From NCBI GenBank assembly GCA_944383855.1, contig CALWRB010000042.1, positions 35,142-99,141 of the forward strand: a DNA stretch of 64,000 bases, read 5' to 3'. The first letter of the stretch is position 1, and each line of letters begins with the position of its first letter. The stretch is from an uncultured Lachnospiraceae bacterium. Lineage in GTDB: Bacteria > Bacillota > Clostridia > Lachnospirales > Anaerotignaceae. The notes under the pieces are model-generated. The model had not been told where the DNA came from. It made no database searches and worked only from the letters and a program-made list of their open reading frames with translations. A program made the translations under genes and the position numbers. Shown one piece after another: positions 17,159 through 26,271 of this stretch.

Positions 17159-18046
17159 ATGGAAAGCAGCAGTTTGATCGCGTTACTGGTCGCGTTGATG
17201 ACGGGACTACAAGGAGGCGTCGTGCCGATGATGCCGCAGACACCGCAGGAGGCGGAGCCGATACAGCAAGAGGTAACGCTCGTTCCGGAGCCGATCTACG
17301 ACCCTGTGCCAACGCCTGCGCAGCCGACGCAAAACAGTGCCGCAGTGGGCTATTATGATAAAAAATCCTGGTGGTTCAGAAGAAACAGCGACCACTTGCC
17401 GCCTTCGGCGCAAGGAGAAATTGCCATCGGAAATTATGACGCGTATTATTTGGGGGATACACAAAGAAAAATCATTTACCTGACGTTTGATGAAGGGTAT
17501 GAAAACGGCTATACCACGCAGATTTTGGATATTTTAAAGGCAAATGATGTGAAAGCTGCGTTTTTTGTGACGGAAAGCTATATCAAAAATGAGCCGGAAC
17601 TGGTCAAACGTATGGTGGAGGAGGGGCATATCGTGGGCAACCACAGTGTCAGCCACCCTTCTATGCCGGATCTGAGCGATGCTGAGATTTTAGCGGAGCT
17701 GCAAGGTTGTGCCGATGCGTTTTACGAACTGACGGGGCAGGAGATGCCGAAGTTTTTCCGTCCGCCTTCCGGTGAGTATAGCATTCATTCTTTGGAGCAG
17801 ACGCAAAAGGCAGGGTATAAAACGATTTTCTGGAGCTTTGCCTATGCCGATTGGGACCCTGCCAACCAGCCGGGCAGACAGCAGGCTTACGATATGGTGA
17901 TGCAGAATTATCATAACGGTTGTATCATGCTGCTGCACGCGGTTTCGCAGTCCAATACGGAAGCGCTGGACGATATCTTAAAAGACCTGAAAGCACAAGG
18001 TTATACCTTTATGGGATTGGACAGCCTGCCGGAATATACCGCATAA
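17159..18046 (+). CDS. Polysaccharide deacetylase, PdaA-like (spore cortex)
   Basis: 295 residues. The N-terminus is hydrophobic (signal or anchor, about 5-25), followed by a proline-rich linker and a NodB domain from about 100. Visible motifs are LTFDEGYENGYT (metal aspartate), GNHSVSHPSM (metal histidines), FFRPPSGEYS, FWSFAYADWDP and the final ILLHAVS-type motif (MLLHAVSQ). This set matches the muramic delta-lactam deacetylase PdaA that modifies spore cortex peptidoglycan. Start ATG at 17159 with GGGGGGAG at 8 nt. A terminator follows, so it is transcribed alone. Other wall deacetylases of the same fold cannot be fully excluded. Confidence 0.88.
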   Translation: MESSSLIALLVALMTGLQGGVVPMMPQTPQEAEPIQQEVTLVPEPIYDPVPTPAQPTQNSAAVGYYDKKSWWFRRNSDHLPPSAQGEIAIGNYDAYYLGDTQRKIIYLTFDEGYENGYTTQILDILKANDVKAAFFVTESYIKNEPELVKRMVEEGHIVGNHSVSHPSMPDLSDAEILAELQGCADAFYELTGQEMPKFFRPPSGEYSIHSLEQTQKAGYKTIFWSFAYADWDPANQPGRQQAYDMVMQNYHNGCIMLLHAVSQSNTEALDDILKDLKAQGYTFMGLDSLPEYTA

Positions 18047-18083
18047 AGCATAAAAACAAAATCCGCAGCAAACAGAATTTAAT

Positions 18084-18132
18084 AAACAGCTTTTTTCTCC
18101 GTGGACAAAAAGGGAAAAAAGCTGTTTTTTTT
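18084..18132 (+). terminator. Terminator of the pdaA-like gene
   Basis: AAACAGCTTTTTT pairs with AAAAAAGCTGTTT around an 18-nt loop, and T residues follow. Confidence 0.75.
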
Positions 18133-18189
18133 GTTCTTTTTTAATACGCGGGGTTGCTCAAAAAAAGCGATTTTCTTATGCGAAAATCA

Positions 18190-18218
18190 TTGTCAAGCAA
18201 AGTGTTTTCATGTACTAT
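18190..18218 (+). promoter_or_regulatory. Sigma-A promoter of carB
   Basis: TTGTCA (18190-18195), 17 nt and TACTAT (18213-18218). No PyrR-type attenuator is visible between here and carB. Confidence 0.55.
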
Positions 18219-18283
18219 ATATAAGGATAAAAATGCGAGGATCGTGTAGAGAAGCACCATGGAACAAGAAGGAGCGAAAAGCA

Positions 18284-21200
18284 ATGAAAAGAAATGATAT
18301 CCACAAAGTCATGATTATCGGTTCCGGTCCTATTATCATCGGACAGGCTTGTGAGTTTGACTATTCCGGCACACAGGCATGCAAGGCACTGCGTGCGCTG
18401 GGGTATGAGATCGTACTGGTCAATTCCAACCCTGCGACGATCATGACAGACCCTGAAACAGCTGATGTGACATATATTGAGCCGTTGAATGTAAAACGAC
18501 TGGAGCAGATCATTGAAAAAGAACGTCCCGATGCGCTGCTGCCAAACCTGGGCGGACAGAGCGGTTTGAACCTTTGCTCCGAGCTGCAGCAGGCAGGTAT
18601 TTTGGATAAATACGGTGTAAAAGTCATCGGTGTGCAGGTAGATGCCATCGAAAGAGGCGAGGACCGTATCGAATTTAAGAACACGATGAACGAGTTGGGT
18701 ATCGAAATGGCACGCAGTGAAGTGGCATATTCCGTGGAGGAAGCTGTCGGCATTGCGGAAAAACTGGGATACCCTGTTGTACTGCGTCCCGCTTATACGA
18801 TGGGCGGCGCAGGCGGCGGTCTGGTATATAACGTGGAAGAATTAAAAACAGTCTGCGCAAGAGGTTTGCAGGCATCTTTGGTTGGACAGGTTCTGGTAGA
18901 AGAATCCATCTTAGGCTGGGAAGAACTGGAACTGGAAGTGGTGCGTGATGCAAAAAATCAGATGATCACGGTCTGCTTTATCGAAAATATCGATCCTTTG
19001 GGCGTACATACCGGCGATTCCTTCTGCTCCGCGCCGATGCTGACCATTTCCGAAGATGTGCAGAAAGAGCTGCAAAGACAGGCTTATAAAATCGTGGAAG
19101 CCATTGAAGTCATCGGCGGCACTAACGTACAGTTTGCGCATGATCCCGTCAGCGGCAGAATCATTGTCATCGAGATCAATCCCCGTACTTCCCGTTCTTC
19201 CGCTTTGGCTTCCAAAGCAACCGGATTCCCCATTGCTTTGGTCAGCGCTATGTTAGCAAGCGGTCTGACACTGGACGAGATTCCCTGCGGCAAATATGGT
19301 ACTTTGGACAAATATGTACCTTCCGGTGATTATGTAGTCATCAAATTCGCACGTTGGGCATTTGAGAAATTCAAAGGCGCAGAGGATAAACTGGGTACAC
19401 AGATGCGTGCGGTGGGCGAAGTTATGTCCATCGGCAAGACTTATAAAGAAGCGTTCCAGAAAGCGATCCGTTCTTTGGAGATCGGTCGTTACGGATTGGG
19501 TGGCGCGAAGGATTTCGGTGAGAAAACACTGGAAGAACTTCTGGAGCTTTTGCGTTACCCCACCAGCGAAAGACAGTTTGTGCTTTATGAAGCGCTGCGT
19601 AAGGGTGCGGATATCGAAACACTGTTCCAGATGACAAAAATCAAACATTATTTCTTAGAACAGATGAAAGAACTGGTAGAGGAAGAAGAAGCGCTGAAGA
19701 CATATGCAGGCAGTGTTCCTCCCGTTGCTGTATTAAAACAGGCAAAACTGGACGGCTTTGCGGACAGATATCTGGCAAAACTGCTTTCCGTACAGGAAGA
19801 TGAGATCAGAGCTGCCAGAGAAGCGGCAGGCATTGTGGAAGCATGGGAAGGTGTGCATGTCAGCGGGACAAAAGACGCGGCATATTACTATTCCACCTAC
19901 CATATCAAGGACGAAAGCCCTGTGAATACAGACAAGCCGAAGGTCATGATTCTGGGCGGCGGTCCGAACCGTATCGGACAGGGTATTGAATTTGACTACT
20001 GCTGTGTGCATGCGGCATTGGCATTGAAAGATCTGGGATTTGAAACGATCATTGTCAACTGCAACCCCGAAACGGTTTCTACCGACTACGATACTTCCGA
20101 TAAACTGTATTTCGAGCCTCTGACACTGGAAGATGTGTTAGCGATCCATGCGAAAGAAAAACCGATTGGCGTGATCGCACAGTTTGGCGGACAGACACCG
20201 TTGAATCTGGCTGCGGATCTGAAGAAAAACGGTGTGAATATCCTTGGCACCACACCGGAAACCATTGATTTGGCGGAGGACAGAGATCTGTTCCGTGAAA
20301 TGATGGAAAAACTGGAAATCCCGATGCCCGAAAGCGGCATGGCGGTCAATACGGAAGAAGCGCTTGCGATCGCGGAAAAAATCGGTTATCCCGTGATGGT
20401 ACGTCCTTCCTATGTACTGGGCGGCAGAGGCATGGAAGTGGTTTACGACAGCACTTCTTTGGCGTTTTATATGAAACAGGCAGTCGGCGTGACTCCCGAC
20501 AGACCGATTTTGATCGACCGCTTCCTGCATAATGCGACCGAGTGCGAAGCAGACGCCATCAGCGACGGAGAGCACGTATTTGTACCTTCCGTGATGGAGC
20601 ATATCGAACTGGCAGGCGTTCACTCCGGTGACTCCGCTTGTGTGCTGCCGCCAAAGAGCCTGACAAAAGAGCAGATCGCGACCATTAAGGAATATACCAA
20701 AAAAATCGCAAGAGAAATGCATGTGGTCGGTTTGATGAATATGCAGTATGCGATTGAGGACGGCAAAGTTTACGTTCTGGAGGCAAACCCCAGAGCAAGC
20801 CGTACTGTACCTTTGGTATCCAAGGTTTGCAATATCAAGATGGTACGTCTGGCGGTGGAGATTATGACTGCGCCCTATACCGGCAAGCCTTCTCCCGTAC
20901 CCGGACTGAAAGAAAAGAAATTTGCGCACTACGGTGTAAAAGAAGCCGTATTCCCCTTCAATATGTTCCAGGAAGTAGACCCTATTCTTGGACCGGAAAT
21001 GCGCTCTACGGGTGAAGTATTGGGACTTTCCGCGCACTTTGGCGAAGCCTATTTGAAAGCGCAGGAAGCGACCAAGACAGAATTGCCTGAAAAAGGTACG
21101 GTTTTGATCAGCGTCAGCGATAGAGATAAAGAACAGCTGGTGGAACTGGCGCAGAAATTCCATGACTGCGGTTTCTCCATTCTGGCAACGGCAGGCAGCT

Positions 21201-21511
21201 GTGATATGATTACCAAAGCAGGTATCCCTGCCGAAAAGGTGCTGAAACTGAAGGAAGGCAGACCGAATATCATTGACCACATCACAAACGGTCAGATCCA
21301 GCTGATCATCAATACACCGGTCGGCAATAAAGAAGGCGCGACCGATGACAGCTATATCCGTAAATCCGCGATCAAGTACAGAGTGCCGTATATCACCACT
21401 ATGGCGGCAGCTTTGGCAACCGCGGAAGGCATTGCGGAAGCGCAGAAAGATCAGCCGGAAACTGTGAAATCTTTGCAGCAGTATCATGCGGAGATCATGG
21501 ACGCGGAATAA
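18284..21511 (+). CDS. carB: Carbamoyl-phosphate synthase large subunit
   Basis: 1075 residues, the normal length. It contains two homologous ATP-grasp halves (carboxyphosphate domain about 1-400; carbamoyl-phosphate domain about 555-935, starting KVMILGGGPNRIGQGIEFD), the oligomerisation domain between them, and the C-terminal MGS-like allosteric domain (about 940-1075). It makes carbamoyl phosphate for arginine and pyrimidine synthesis with ammonia channelled from the CarA glutaminase. carA is not adjacent, which is unusual since the two are often linked. Start ATG at 18284 with AAGGAG; the longer open frame upstream runs through the promoter. Confidence 0.97.
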   Translation: MKRNDIHKVMIIGSGPIIIGQACEFDYSGTQACKALRALGYEIVLVNSNPATIMTDPETADVTYIEPLNVKRLEQIIEKERPDALLPNLGGQSGLNLCSELQQAGILDKYGVKVIGVQVDAIERGEDRIEFKNTMNELGIEMARSEVAYSVEEAVGIAEKLGYPVVLRPAYTMGGAGGGLVYNVEELKTVCARGLQASLVGQVLVEESILGWEELELEVVRDAKNQMITVCFIENIDPLGVHTGDSFCSAPMLTISEDVQKELQRQAYKIVEAIEVIGGTNVQFAHDPVSGRIIVIEINPRTSRSSALASKATGFPIALVSAMLASGLTLDEIPCGKYGTLDKYVPSGDYVVIKFARWAFEKFKGAEDKLGTQMRAVGEVMSIGKTYKEAFQKAIRSLEIGRYGLGGAKDFGEKTLEELLELLRYPTSERQFVLYEALRKGADIETLFQMTKIKHYFLEQMKELVEEEEALKTYAGSVPPVAVLKQAKLDGFADRYLAKLLSVQEDEIRAAREAAGIVEAWEGVHVSGTKDAAYYYSTYHIKDESPVNTDKPKVMILGGGPNRIGQGIEFDYCCVHAALALKDLGFETIIVNCNPETVSTDYDTSDKLYFEPLTLEDVLAIHAKEKPIGVIAQFGGQTPLNLAADLKKNGVNILGTTPETIDLAEDRDLFREMMEKLEIPMPESGMAVNTEEALAIAEKIGYPVMVRPSYVLGGRGMEVVYDSTSLAFYMKQAVGVTPDRPILIDRFLHNATECEADAISDGEHVFVPSVMEHIELAGVHSGDSACVLPPKSLTKEQIATIKEYTKKIAREMHVVGLMNMQYAIEDGKVYVLEANPRASRTVPLVSKVCNIKMVRLAVEIMTAPYTGKPSPVPGLKEKKFAHYGVKEAVFPFNMFQEVDPILGPEMRSTGEVLGLSAHFGEAYLKAQEATKTELPEKGTVLISVSDRDKEQLVELAQKFHDCGFSILATAGSCDMITKAGIPAEKVLKLKEGRPNIIDHITNGQIQLIINTPVGNKEGATDDSYIRKSAIKYRVPYITTMAAALATAEGIAEAQKDQPETVKSLQQYHAEIMDAE

Positions 21512-21528
21512 AAAAATATGGAGTCAAG

Positions 21529-21558
21529 AAGAAGTCCCTGATCGGGACTTCTTTTTTT
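21529..21558 (+). terminator. Terminator of carB
   Basis: AAGAAGTCCC (21529-21538) pairs perfectly with GGGACTTCTT (21544-21553), followed by T residues. Confidence 0.88.
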
Positions 21559-21741
21559 GCGGAAATAAGGAGCGAGCGTTCGGAAGGGGAGTCTTTCTGT
21601 ATCTGTTTTCCGACCGTCAGCCTTTTTCTCCGCGTTTTGTCCGTATCCTATTGCGATCAGAAAGCTCTCCTGCGATTTAAAAATCGTTCGGCAAGGAAAA
21701 AAGGCATATTTTGGCTGAAAATCAGAGAAAGCGGACAAATT

Positions 21742-21780
21742 TAGGCAAAAAAACAAGGGCATCGTTTCAAACGATGCCCT
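21742..21780 (-). terminator. Terminator of trxA
   Basis: AGGGCATCGTTT and AAACGATGCCCT form a near-perfect palindrome. On the minus strand TGTTTTTTTG follows. Confidence 0.85.
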
Positions 21781-21858
21781 GTTGCCGTAAGGGTACGGCT
21801 TTATTCAGAAAGAGGAATCAAAAAAAGAAAAAGTTGATAGAAATTGACATTCACCGAT

Positions 21859-22176
21859 TTATTTTACCAACTGATTCAGCTTGTTTTTCAAAATTGCGGG
21901 AGGAACCGCGCCGATCACGGCATCTACAGGTTTACCGCCCTGGAAGAAGATCATATTCGGTACGCTCATCACATTATAACGCTGTGCCAGTTCCATGGAC
22001 TGGTCAATATCCAACTTTGCGATCTTGGCTTTGCCGGCATATTCTGCTTCCAACTGTTCCAAAACGGGACCCATCATCTGGCAAGGACCGCACCAGGTTG
22101 CGAAAAAGTCTACCAATACAGGAACATCACTGTGCATGACTTCTTGTTCGAAGTTATTGTTATTCAAATAAAGCAT
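21859..22176 (-). CDS. trxA: Thioredoxin
   Basis: 105 residues. The redox motif WCGPC (about 30-34) and the cis-proline segment SVPNMIFF (about 75) are intact. It is a cytoplasmic dithiol reductant for ribonucleotide reductase, peroxiredoxins and disulfide repair. Two in-frame ATGs flank the ribosome site AAGGAGGAA: the one at 22176 (MLYLNNNN) is at 8 nt and preferred, the one two codons earlier is too close. The leader of about 115 nt is long and structured (see 22213-22326). No thioredoxin reductase gene is adjacent. Confidence 0.95.
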   Translation of the reverse strand: MLYLNNNNFEQEVMHSDVPVLVDFFATWCGPCQMMGPVLEQLEAEYAGKAKIAKLDIDQSMELAQRYNVMSVPNMIFFQGGKPVDAVIGAVPPAILKNKLNQLVK

Positions 22177-22212
22177 TGTCATTTCCTCCTTTTTATCCGG
22201 TCCGACGTTTTT

Positions 22213-22242
22213 CCCCCGAAGCGGACAGCCGCTGTTTGGGGG
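22213..22242 (-). promoter_or_regulatory. Stable hairpin in the trxA 5' leader
   Basis: CCCCC/GGGGG outer arms with GCGG-ACAG-CCGC inside form a strong stem about 20 nt upstream of the SD. There is no T-run, so it is not a terminator. It could protect the mRNA or affect ribosome access. Confidence 0.45.
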
Positions 22243-22257
22243 ATAGAAATAATATAG

Positions 22258-22270
22258 TATCGTTACGATA
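22258..22270 (-). promoter_or_regulatory. Operator-like inverted repeat in the trxA leader
   Basis: TATCGT-T-ACGATA is a 6/6 inverted repeat starting about 20 nt after the predicted transcription start. The binding protein is unknown. Confidence 0.35.
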
Positions 22271-22297
22271 AAAGTATACCACTGTTTGTTTAGATAC

Positions 22298-22326
22298 AGC
22301 ATAGCACAGCTGTGAAAAATTGTCAA
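22298..22326 (-). promoter_or_regulatory. Sigma-A promoter of trxA
   Basis: On the minus strand TTGACA (22321-22326), 17 nt and TATGCT (22298-22303). Confidence 0.6.
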
Positions 22327-22454
22327 TAATTTTTATCAAATAAGAATAATTATTTTTTATAAAAAGAAGTATACTTTTTTCTGTTTCGGCAATACTGATA
22401 AACGAGGATGTTATTCTCCCCCATACGATAACATTCTTTCTACTTCTTCCCCTT

Positions 22455-22540
22455 AAAAAAGGACACCATCGGTTTCAGAGTTTTTCGCGGAAGCGGCAAA
22501 TGGCTGCGGCTGCGGAAAAAAAGAAACGGCGGTGTCCTTT
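22455..22540 (-). terminator. Long-stem terminator after murI
   Basis: AAAGGACACC and GGTGTCCTTT, extended by CGGTTTC/GAAACGG-type pairing, enclose a loop of about 40 nt. The minus-strand end carries T6. The 388-nt gap between trxA and murI otherwise holds the trxA promoter and leader described above. Confidence 0.65.
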
Positions 22541-22564
22541 CGCTTTTTATATTTTTTATGGGAA

Positions 22565-23368
22565 TCAGTAGGATTCAATGTCAATAATACGCGGGGTGTA
22601 GCTTTGTTTGAGCGCGCGTTCGCAAAGCGCACTGAAATTGGCGGCATCATCACTGCAGTAAAAGCTGCGTTTTCCTTCCTGTGTAGGTGCGTGCAGCGCA
22701 TCTTTCTGCTGCAGAAAATCTTTCAGCTGCATGGCAGTAGCGCGTGCGGGGTCTACCAGACGGACGCTTTCGCCGACGGTTTCGCCGATGCAGCGTTTTA
22801 GGAGCGGATAATGCGTGCAGCCAAGCACTAAGGCATCAATGCCTTTTTCCGTCAGTTCCCCTAAATACTCCTTTGCGGTCAGCTGCGCGATGGTGTTTTG
22901 CACAAAGCCTTCTTCCGCCAACGGCACAAATAAGGGGCAAGCCTTGGAAAACACCTGCATATCCGGGCGCTGTTCCTGAATCAGGCGGGCATAGGCGCCG
23001 CTGCGAATGGTGGCGGCGGTACCGATGATGCCGATTTTACCGTTTTTGGTGGCAGCAATGGCTTCTTGCACACCCGGAAGCACCACGCCAAAAAGCGGCA
23101 CATCAAACATCTGCCGCAAAGACTCCAAGCTGTTGGAGGAGGCGGTGTTACAGGCAATGACGATGGCTTTGACGTTTTTGGACAAAAGAAACCGTACGTC
23201 CTGCGCGGAAAAGCGTGTGACAGTTTCTTTGGATTTGGAGCCGTAAGGCAGCCGTGCTGTATCACCGAAGTAAACAATATCTTCCTGCGGCAGCACTTTG
23301 ACGATCTCTTTGACCACCGTCAAACCGCCTACGCCGGAATCGAAAATACCGATAGGTCTGTTGTCCAT
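22565..23368 (-). CDS. murI: Glutamate racemase
   Basis: 267 residues. It makes D-glutamate for peptidoglycan. The two catalytic cysteines are in ACNTAS (about 72) and LGCTHYP (about 183), each with its neighbouring acid, and the N-terminal IFDSGVGGLTV loop is present. It is the second gene after ddl with an 18-nt gap, so D-Glu and D-Ala-D-Ala production are co-transcribed. The length is standard and the start is ATG with an AAGGA-type site. Confidence 0.96.
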   Translation of the reverse strand: MDNRPIGIFDSGVGGLTVVKEIVKVLPQEDIVYFGDTARLPYGSKSKETVTRFSAQDVRFLLSKNVKAIVIACNTASSNSLESLRQMFDVPLFGVVLPGVQEAIAATKNGKIGIIGTAATIRSGAYARLIQEQRPDMQVFSKACPLFVPLAEEGFVQNTIAQLTAKEYLGELTEKGIDALVLGCTHYPLLKRCIGETVGESVRLVDPARATAMQLKDFLQQKDALHAPTQEGKRSFYCSDDAANFSALCERALKQSYTPRIIDIESY

Positions 23369-23386
23369 TATGATTATCCTTCTTCC

Positions 23387-24460
23387 TTATCCTCTGATGC
23401 CGTTGTCACGTTCCAGTGCCAGACGGATCATTTCTTCTGTCAGAACAGACAGAGGCATGCCGGCGGCTTCCCACAGTTTGGGATACATACTGATGTCGGT
23501 AAAGCCCGGCATGGTGTTCATTTCATTGAATAATACCTTTCCGTCCTTCTCCCGCAGGAAAAAATCCACACGCGCCAAACCGCAGCAATCCACAGCGCGG
23601 TAAATGCGTTTTGCAATTTTTTGCATCTGCATAACGGTTTCTTCCGGCAGATCGGCGGGGATCACCGTAGCGGAAAGAGGGTTGTTGTATTTTGCGTCGT
23701 AGTCGTAAAAATCGCCCGCGGAGAGGATCTCGCCCACGCCGCTGACATGGATCAGGTCGTTACCCAGAACAGAGCATTCCATTTCCCTGCCAATAACGGC
23801 TTCTTCCACAATGATTTTCCGGTCATAACCCGCTGCGAAAAACAGTGCGGTTTCCAATTCATTGCGGTTTGTGGCTTTGGAAATGCCGACGGAGGAGCCT
23901 GCGCAGGAAGGCTTGACGAAGCAGGGATAGCCGATTTTTTTCTCCACACGCTTCAGTACAGCCTCTTTATGTTCCAGTTCTTTGGCAAAAAGCCACAGAT
24001 ACTTTGTCTGCGGAATACGAAATGACTTCGCAATGGCTTTGGTATAGACTTTATCCATACAAAGTGCGGAAGAAAGTACACCTGCACCGACATAGGGTAC
24101 TTGTGCCAGTTCGCACAACCCCTGAATGGTGCCGTCTTCTCCCCATGCGCCATGCAGTACGGGAAAGACTGCGTCGATCGGGATTTGTTTGACGCTGCCG
24201 CCCACGATTTTCAGAATCGCTTTTTGGGTCGCATCTGGACTGAATATCGCGGGAGTGCCGTATTTTTCCCATTCGCCTGTTTTGATATGTTCCACAGGAC
24301 CGCTGTAGATCAGCCATTGTCCTTTTTTGGTGATGCCGATGGGAAGGACAAAAAATTTATCGGTATCCATGGCGGAGATGATGTGAAACGCAGAGTTTCT
24401 GGATACTTCATGCTCCGAAGACTGACCGCCGAAAATGACGGCAATGGTTTTTTTGTGCAT
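23387..24460 (-). CDS. ddl: D-alanine--D-alanine ligase
   Basis: 357 residues, ATP-grasp fold. It joins two D-alanines for the peptidoglycan stem. Motifs: AVIFGGQSSEHEVS at the N-terminus, VFPVLHGAWGEDGTIQG (about 95), SSALCMDK, FVKPSCAGSSVGISK (about 175), and VDFFLREKDGKVLFNEMNTMPGFT. The PIGITKKGQWLIYSG stretch and general layout recall the VanG-type (D-Ala-D-Ser) branch as well as clostridial Ddl. With murI in the operon and no vanXY or vanT nearby, a housekeeping role is preferred. ATG at 24460 with GGAAGGGG. Confidence 0.92.
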   Translation of the reverse strand: MHKKTIAVIFGGQSSEHEVSRNSAFHIISAMDTDKFFVLPIGITKKGQWLIYSGPVEHIKTGEWEKYGTPAIFSPDATQKAILKIVGGSVKQIPIDAVFPVLHGAWGEDGTIQGLCELAQVPYVGAGVLSSALCMDKVYTKAIAKSFRIPQTKYLWLFAKELEHKEAVLKRVEKKIGYPCFVKPSCAGSSVGISKATNRNELETALFFAAGYDRKIIVEEAVIGREMECSVLGNDLIHVSGVGEILSAGDFYDYDAKYNNPLSATVIPADLPEETVMQMQKIAKRIYRAVDCCGLARVDFFLREKDGKVLFNEMNTMPGFTDISMYPKLWEAAGMPLSVLTEEMIRLALERDNGIRG

Positions 24461-24525
24461 GGGATCCCCTTCCTTTCGAGAAGTTGCGTTTTCTCGCAAA
24501 TTGCGGTAAGAAAACCTTACTTTGT

Positions 24526-24554
24526 ATTATATGCAAATCTTTTGGAGATGACAA
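24526..24554 (-). promoter_or_regulatory. Sigma-A promoter of ddl-murI
   Basis: On the minus strand TTGTCA (24549-24554), 17 nt and TATAAT (24526-24531). Confidence 0.7.
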
Positions 24555-24664
24555 TAAAAAATTCATGTGACTTTTTTAGCTGCGGATACGGTCTTTTTCC
24601 GTTTTGCGCGGCATATACTGTTTCCTGAAAGCAGACGAAAGAAGCAGGCAAAGGAGGCGCCGCT

Positions 24665-25681
24665 ATGGCAAAAAAGAAAAACGGCAAGGTATGGCGGCAG
24701 GAAACGGCGGCGTTTGTGGTGACGATGTTGGTCTTTGTACTGTTTTTTCATTCGGGCAGCAGTCTGATCTTAGGGGAAGTGCTGCCGGGACAAGCAGGTG
24801 CCAAAACGGCGCTGCAGCAAGCAGAGGAAGAAGAAAGCGTGCAGACGTTTTATCTGGGGCAGGAGGATATTACCTATTCCGAGCGGACACAGGCAAAGCG
24901 GGTAGCGGAAGTGCCGGAAAATATGCAGGATTTTGCGTCATTGGTGAAAAATTATTATACCGTGGACAGCCGTACCCAGCTGTTGGAAAGTGATGTGGAC
25001 CCTGAGGAGGCTTTAAGTATGGATCTGACGATCGATACCGAGTCGGAAGGACCGAAGGTGCTGATCTTTCATACCCATTCCACCGAAGGTTATGCGGACA
25101 GTGATATGTCCAAAGGCATGGAGGAAGGCATTTGGGGTGTCGGAGAGCGGCTGAAAGAAATTTTGGAAGAAGAATACGGCATTGCAGTGCTGCATGATAC
25201 CGGGCGGTATGATATCGTTGACGGAGTGGGGCAGATCACGGGGGCTTATGAGCGTATGGAACCGCCGATCCGAGAAATTTTGGCAAAATATCCTTCCATA
25301 CAGGTCTGTATCGATATGCACCGTGACGGGGTCGCGGAAGGAACCAGACTGGTGACAGAGATCGACGGAAAAACGTGTGCAAAAGTAATGTTTTTTAACG
25401 GTCTTTGCCGTCTGAATACGGAAAACGGTCTGCAAGATATCAGCGGCTTGGAAAATCCATATTTAAAAGAAAACCTTGCCTTTAGTTTGCAGATGCAGAC
25501 GGCAGCGGCGGCTTTTGACGGTTTTACGCGGAAAATTTATTTGAATGCGTATCGCTTTAGTTTACATATGCTGCCAAGGTCTACACTGATCGAAGTCGGT
25601 GCGCAGACCAATACGAAACAGGAGGCTTTGAACGCGATGGAACCGCTTGCCGAAGTGTTGGCAGCCGTATTATTGGATTGA
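24665..25681 (+). CDS. spoIIP: Stage II sporulation protein P
   Basis: 338 residues. An N-terminal membrane anchor (about 15-37) is followed by a linker and the SpoIIP amidase/endopeptidase domain (about 120-338). Zinc-type residues lie in IFHTHSTEGY (about 137) and CIDMHRDGV (about 218), and the end reads STLIEVGAQTNTKQEA. In the engulfment complex SpoIIDMP it cuts peptidoglycan so that the mother-cell membrane can move around the forespore. spoIID and spoIIM are not adjacent. Its stop is coupled to the next gene. Confidence 0.95.
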   Translation: MAKKKNGKVWRQETAAFVVTMLVFVLFFHSGSSLILGEVLPGQAGAKTALQQAEEEESVQTFYLGQEDITYSERTQAKRVAEVPENMQDFASLVKNYYTVDSRTQLLESDVDPEEALSMDLTIDTESEGPKVLIFHTHSTEGYADSDMSKGMEEGIWGVGERLKEILEEEYGIAVLHDTGRYDIVDGVGQITGAYERMEPPIREILAKYPSIQVCIDMHRDGVAEGTRLVTEIDGKTCAKVMFFNGLCRLNTENGLQDISGLENPYLKENLAFSLQMQTAAAAFDGFTRKIYLNAYRFSLHMLPRSTLIEVGAQTNTKQEALNAMEPLAEVLAAVLLD

Positions 25682-25728
25682 AAAAAATAACCAGTCATAA
25701 AAAAATACGGCAGGGAAACAATAATGCC

Positions 25729-26127
25729 ATGAATATGGTATTACGATTTTTGATCTATGGTATGATCGGTTGGAGCATTGAGATATTGTATACGGGAGTG
25801 GAGGCGTTTTTCAAAAAAGATATTTGCCTGACAGGGAAAACATATCTTTGGATGTTTCCGCTCTATGGCAGTGTGGTATTTTTGGAGCCGCTGTTTTGGC
25901 TGCTGCGGGGGCAGAACCCTTTGATACGGGGAGGGGTGTATATGTGCTGCATATTTGCGGCGGAGTATCTTTCGGGGACTGTGATTCGCAGGATAACAGG
26001 AGTCTGTCCGTGGGATTACGGAGGAGGCAGACTTTCGGTAGAAGGTTTGATTCGCTGGGATTTTGCGCCGTGCTGGTTTGCGGTAGGATTGTTGTATGAA
26101 GCGGTTTTTTTTCAATTCACATTGTGA
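25729..26127 (+). CDS. Small membrane protein, putative ABC-transporter type IV (PF06541)
   Basis: 132 residues with four hydrophobic segments. The signature segments RFLIYGMIGWSIEILYTGVE, CLTGKTYLWMFPLYG and CPWDYGGG define the family called putative ABC-transporter type IV (CmpB). No ATPase is present and the true function is unknown. ATG at 25729 is used here. A TTG at 25678 would overlap the spoIIP stop by 4 nt and add 17 basic residues, so the start is open. Location after spoIIP hints at, but does not prove, a sporulation role. Confidence 0.75.
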   Translation: MNMVLRFLIYGMIGWSIEILYTGVEAFFKKDICLTGKTYLWMFPLYGSVVFLEPLFWLLRGQNPLIRGGVYMCCIFAAEYLSGTVIRRITGVCPWDYGGGRLSVEGLIRWDFAPCWFAVGLLYEAVFFQFTL

Positions 26128-26133
26128 ATGGAG

Positions 26134-26160
26134 GCAGGGAACAAGGATTTCCTGCTTTTT
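26134..26160 (+). terminator. Terminator after spoIIP operon
   Basis: GCAGGGAA (26134-26141) and TTTCCTGC (26148-26155) with one wobble, followed by T5. Confidence 0.7.
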
Positions 26161-26271
26161 ATATATTTTAGCCGTGATAGGAAATAGAAAAATAAGCTAT
26201 GCAATTTTGGCGCATTGGTGTAGAATAGAACACAGCAAAGAATCATCAAACAGCGGAGGGAAGCAGAAAAA

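Noticed and set aside
18101..18283. N-terminal extension of carB, and a PyrR-type attenuator upstream of it
   Set aside because: The extension crosses the terminator of the previous gene and the carB promoter; no PyrR-binding loop or antiterminator was seen.
20138..21487. A 449-codon minus-strand frame opposite carB
   Set aside because: It mirrors the codon pattern of carB, has no ribosome site or recognisable protein family, and lies entirely inside a highly conserved gene.
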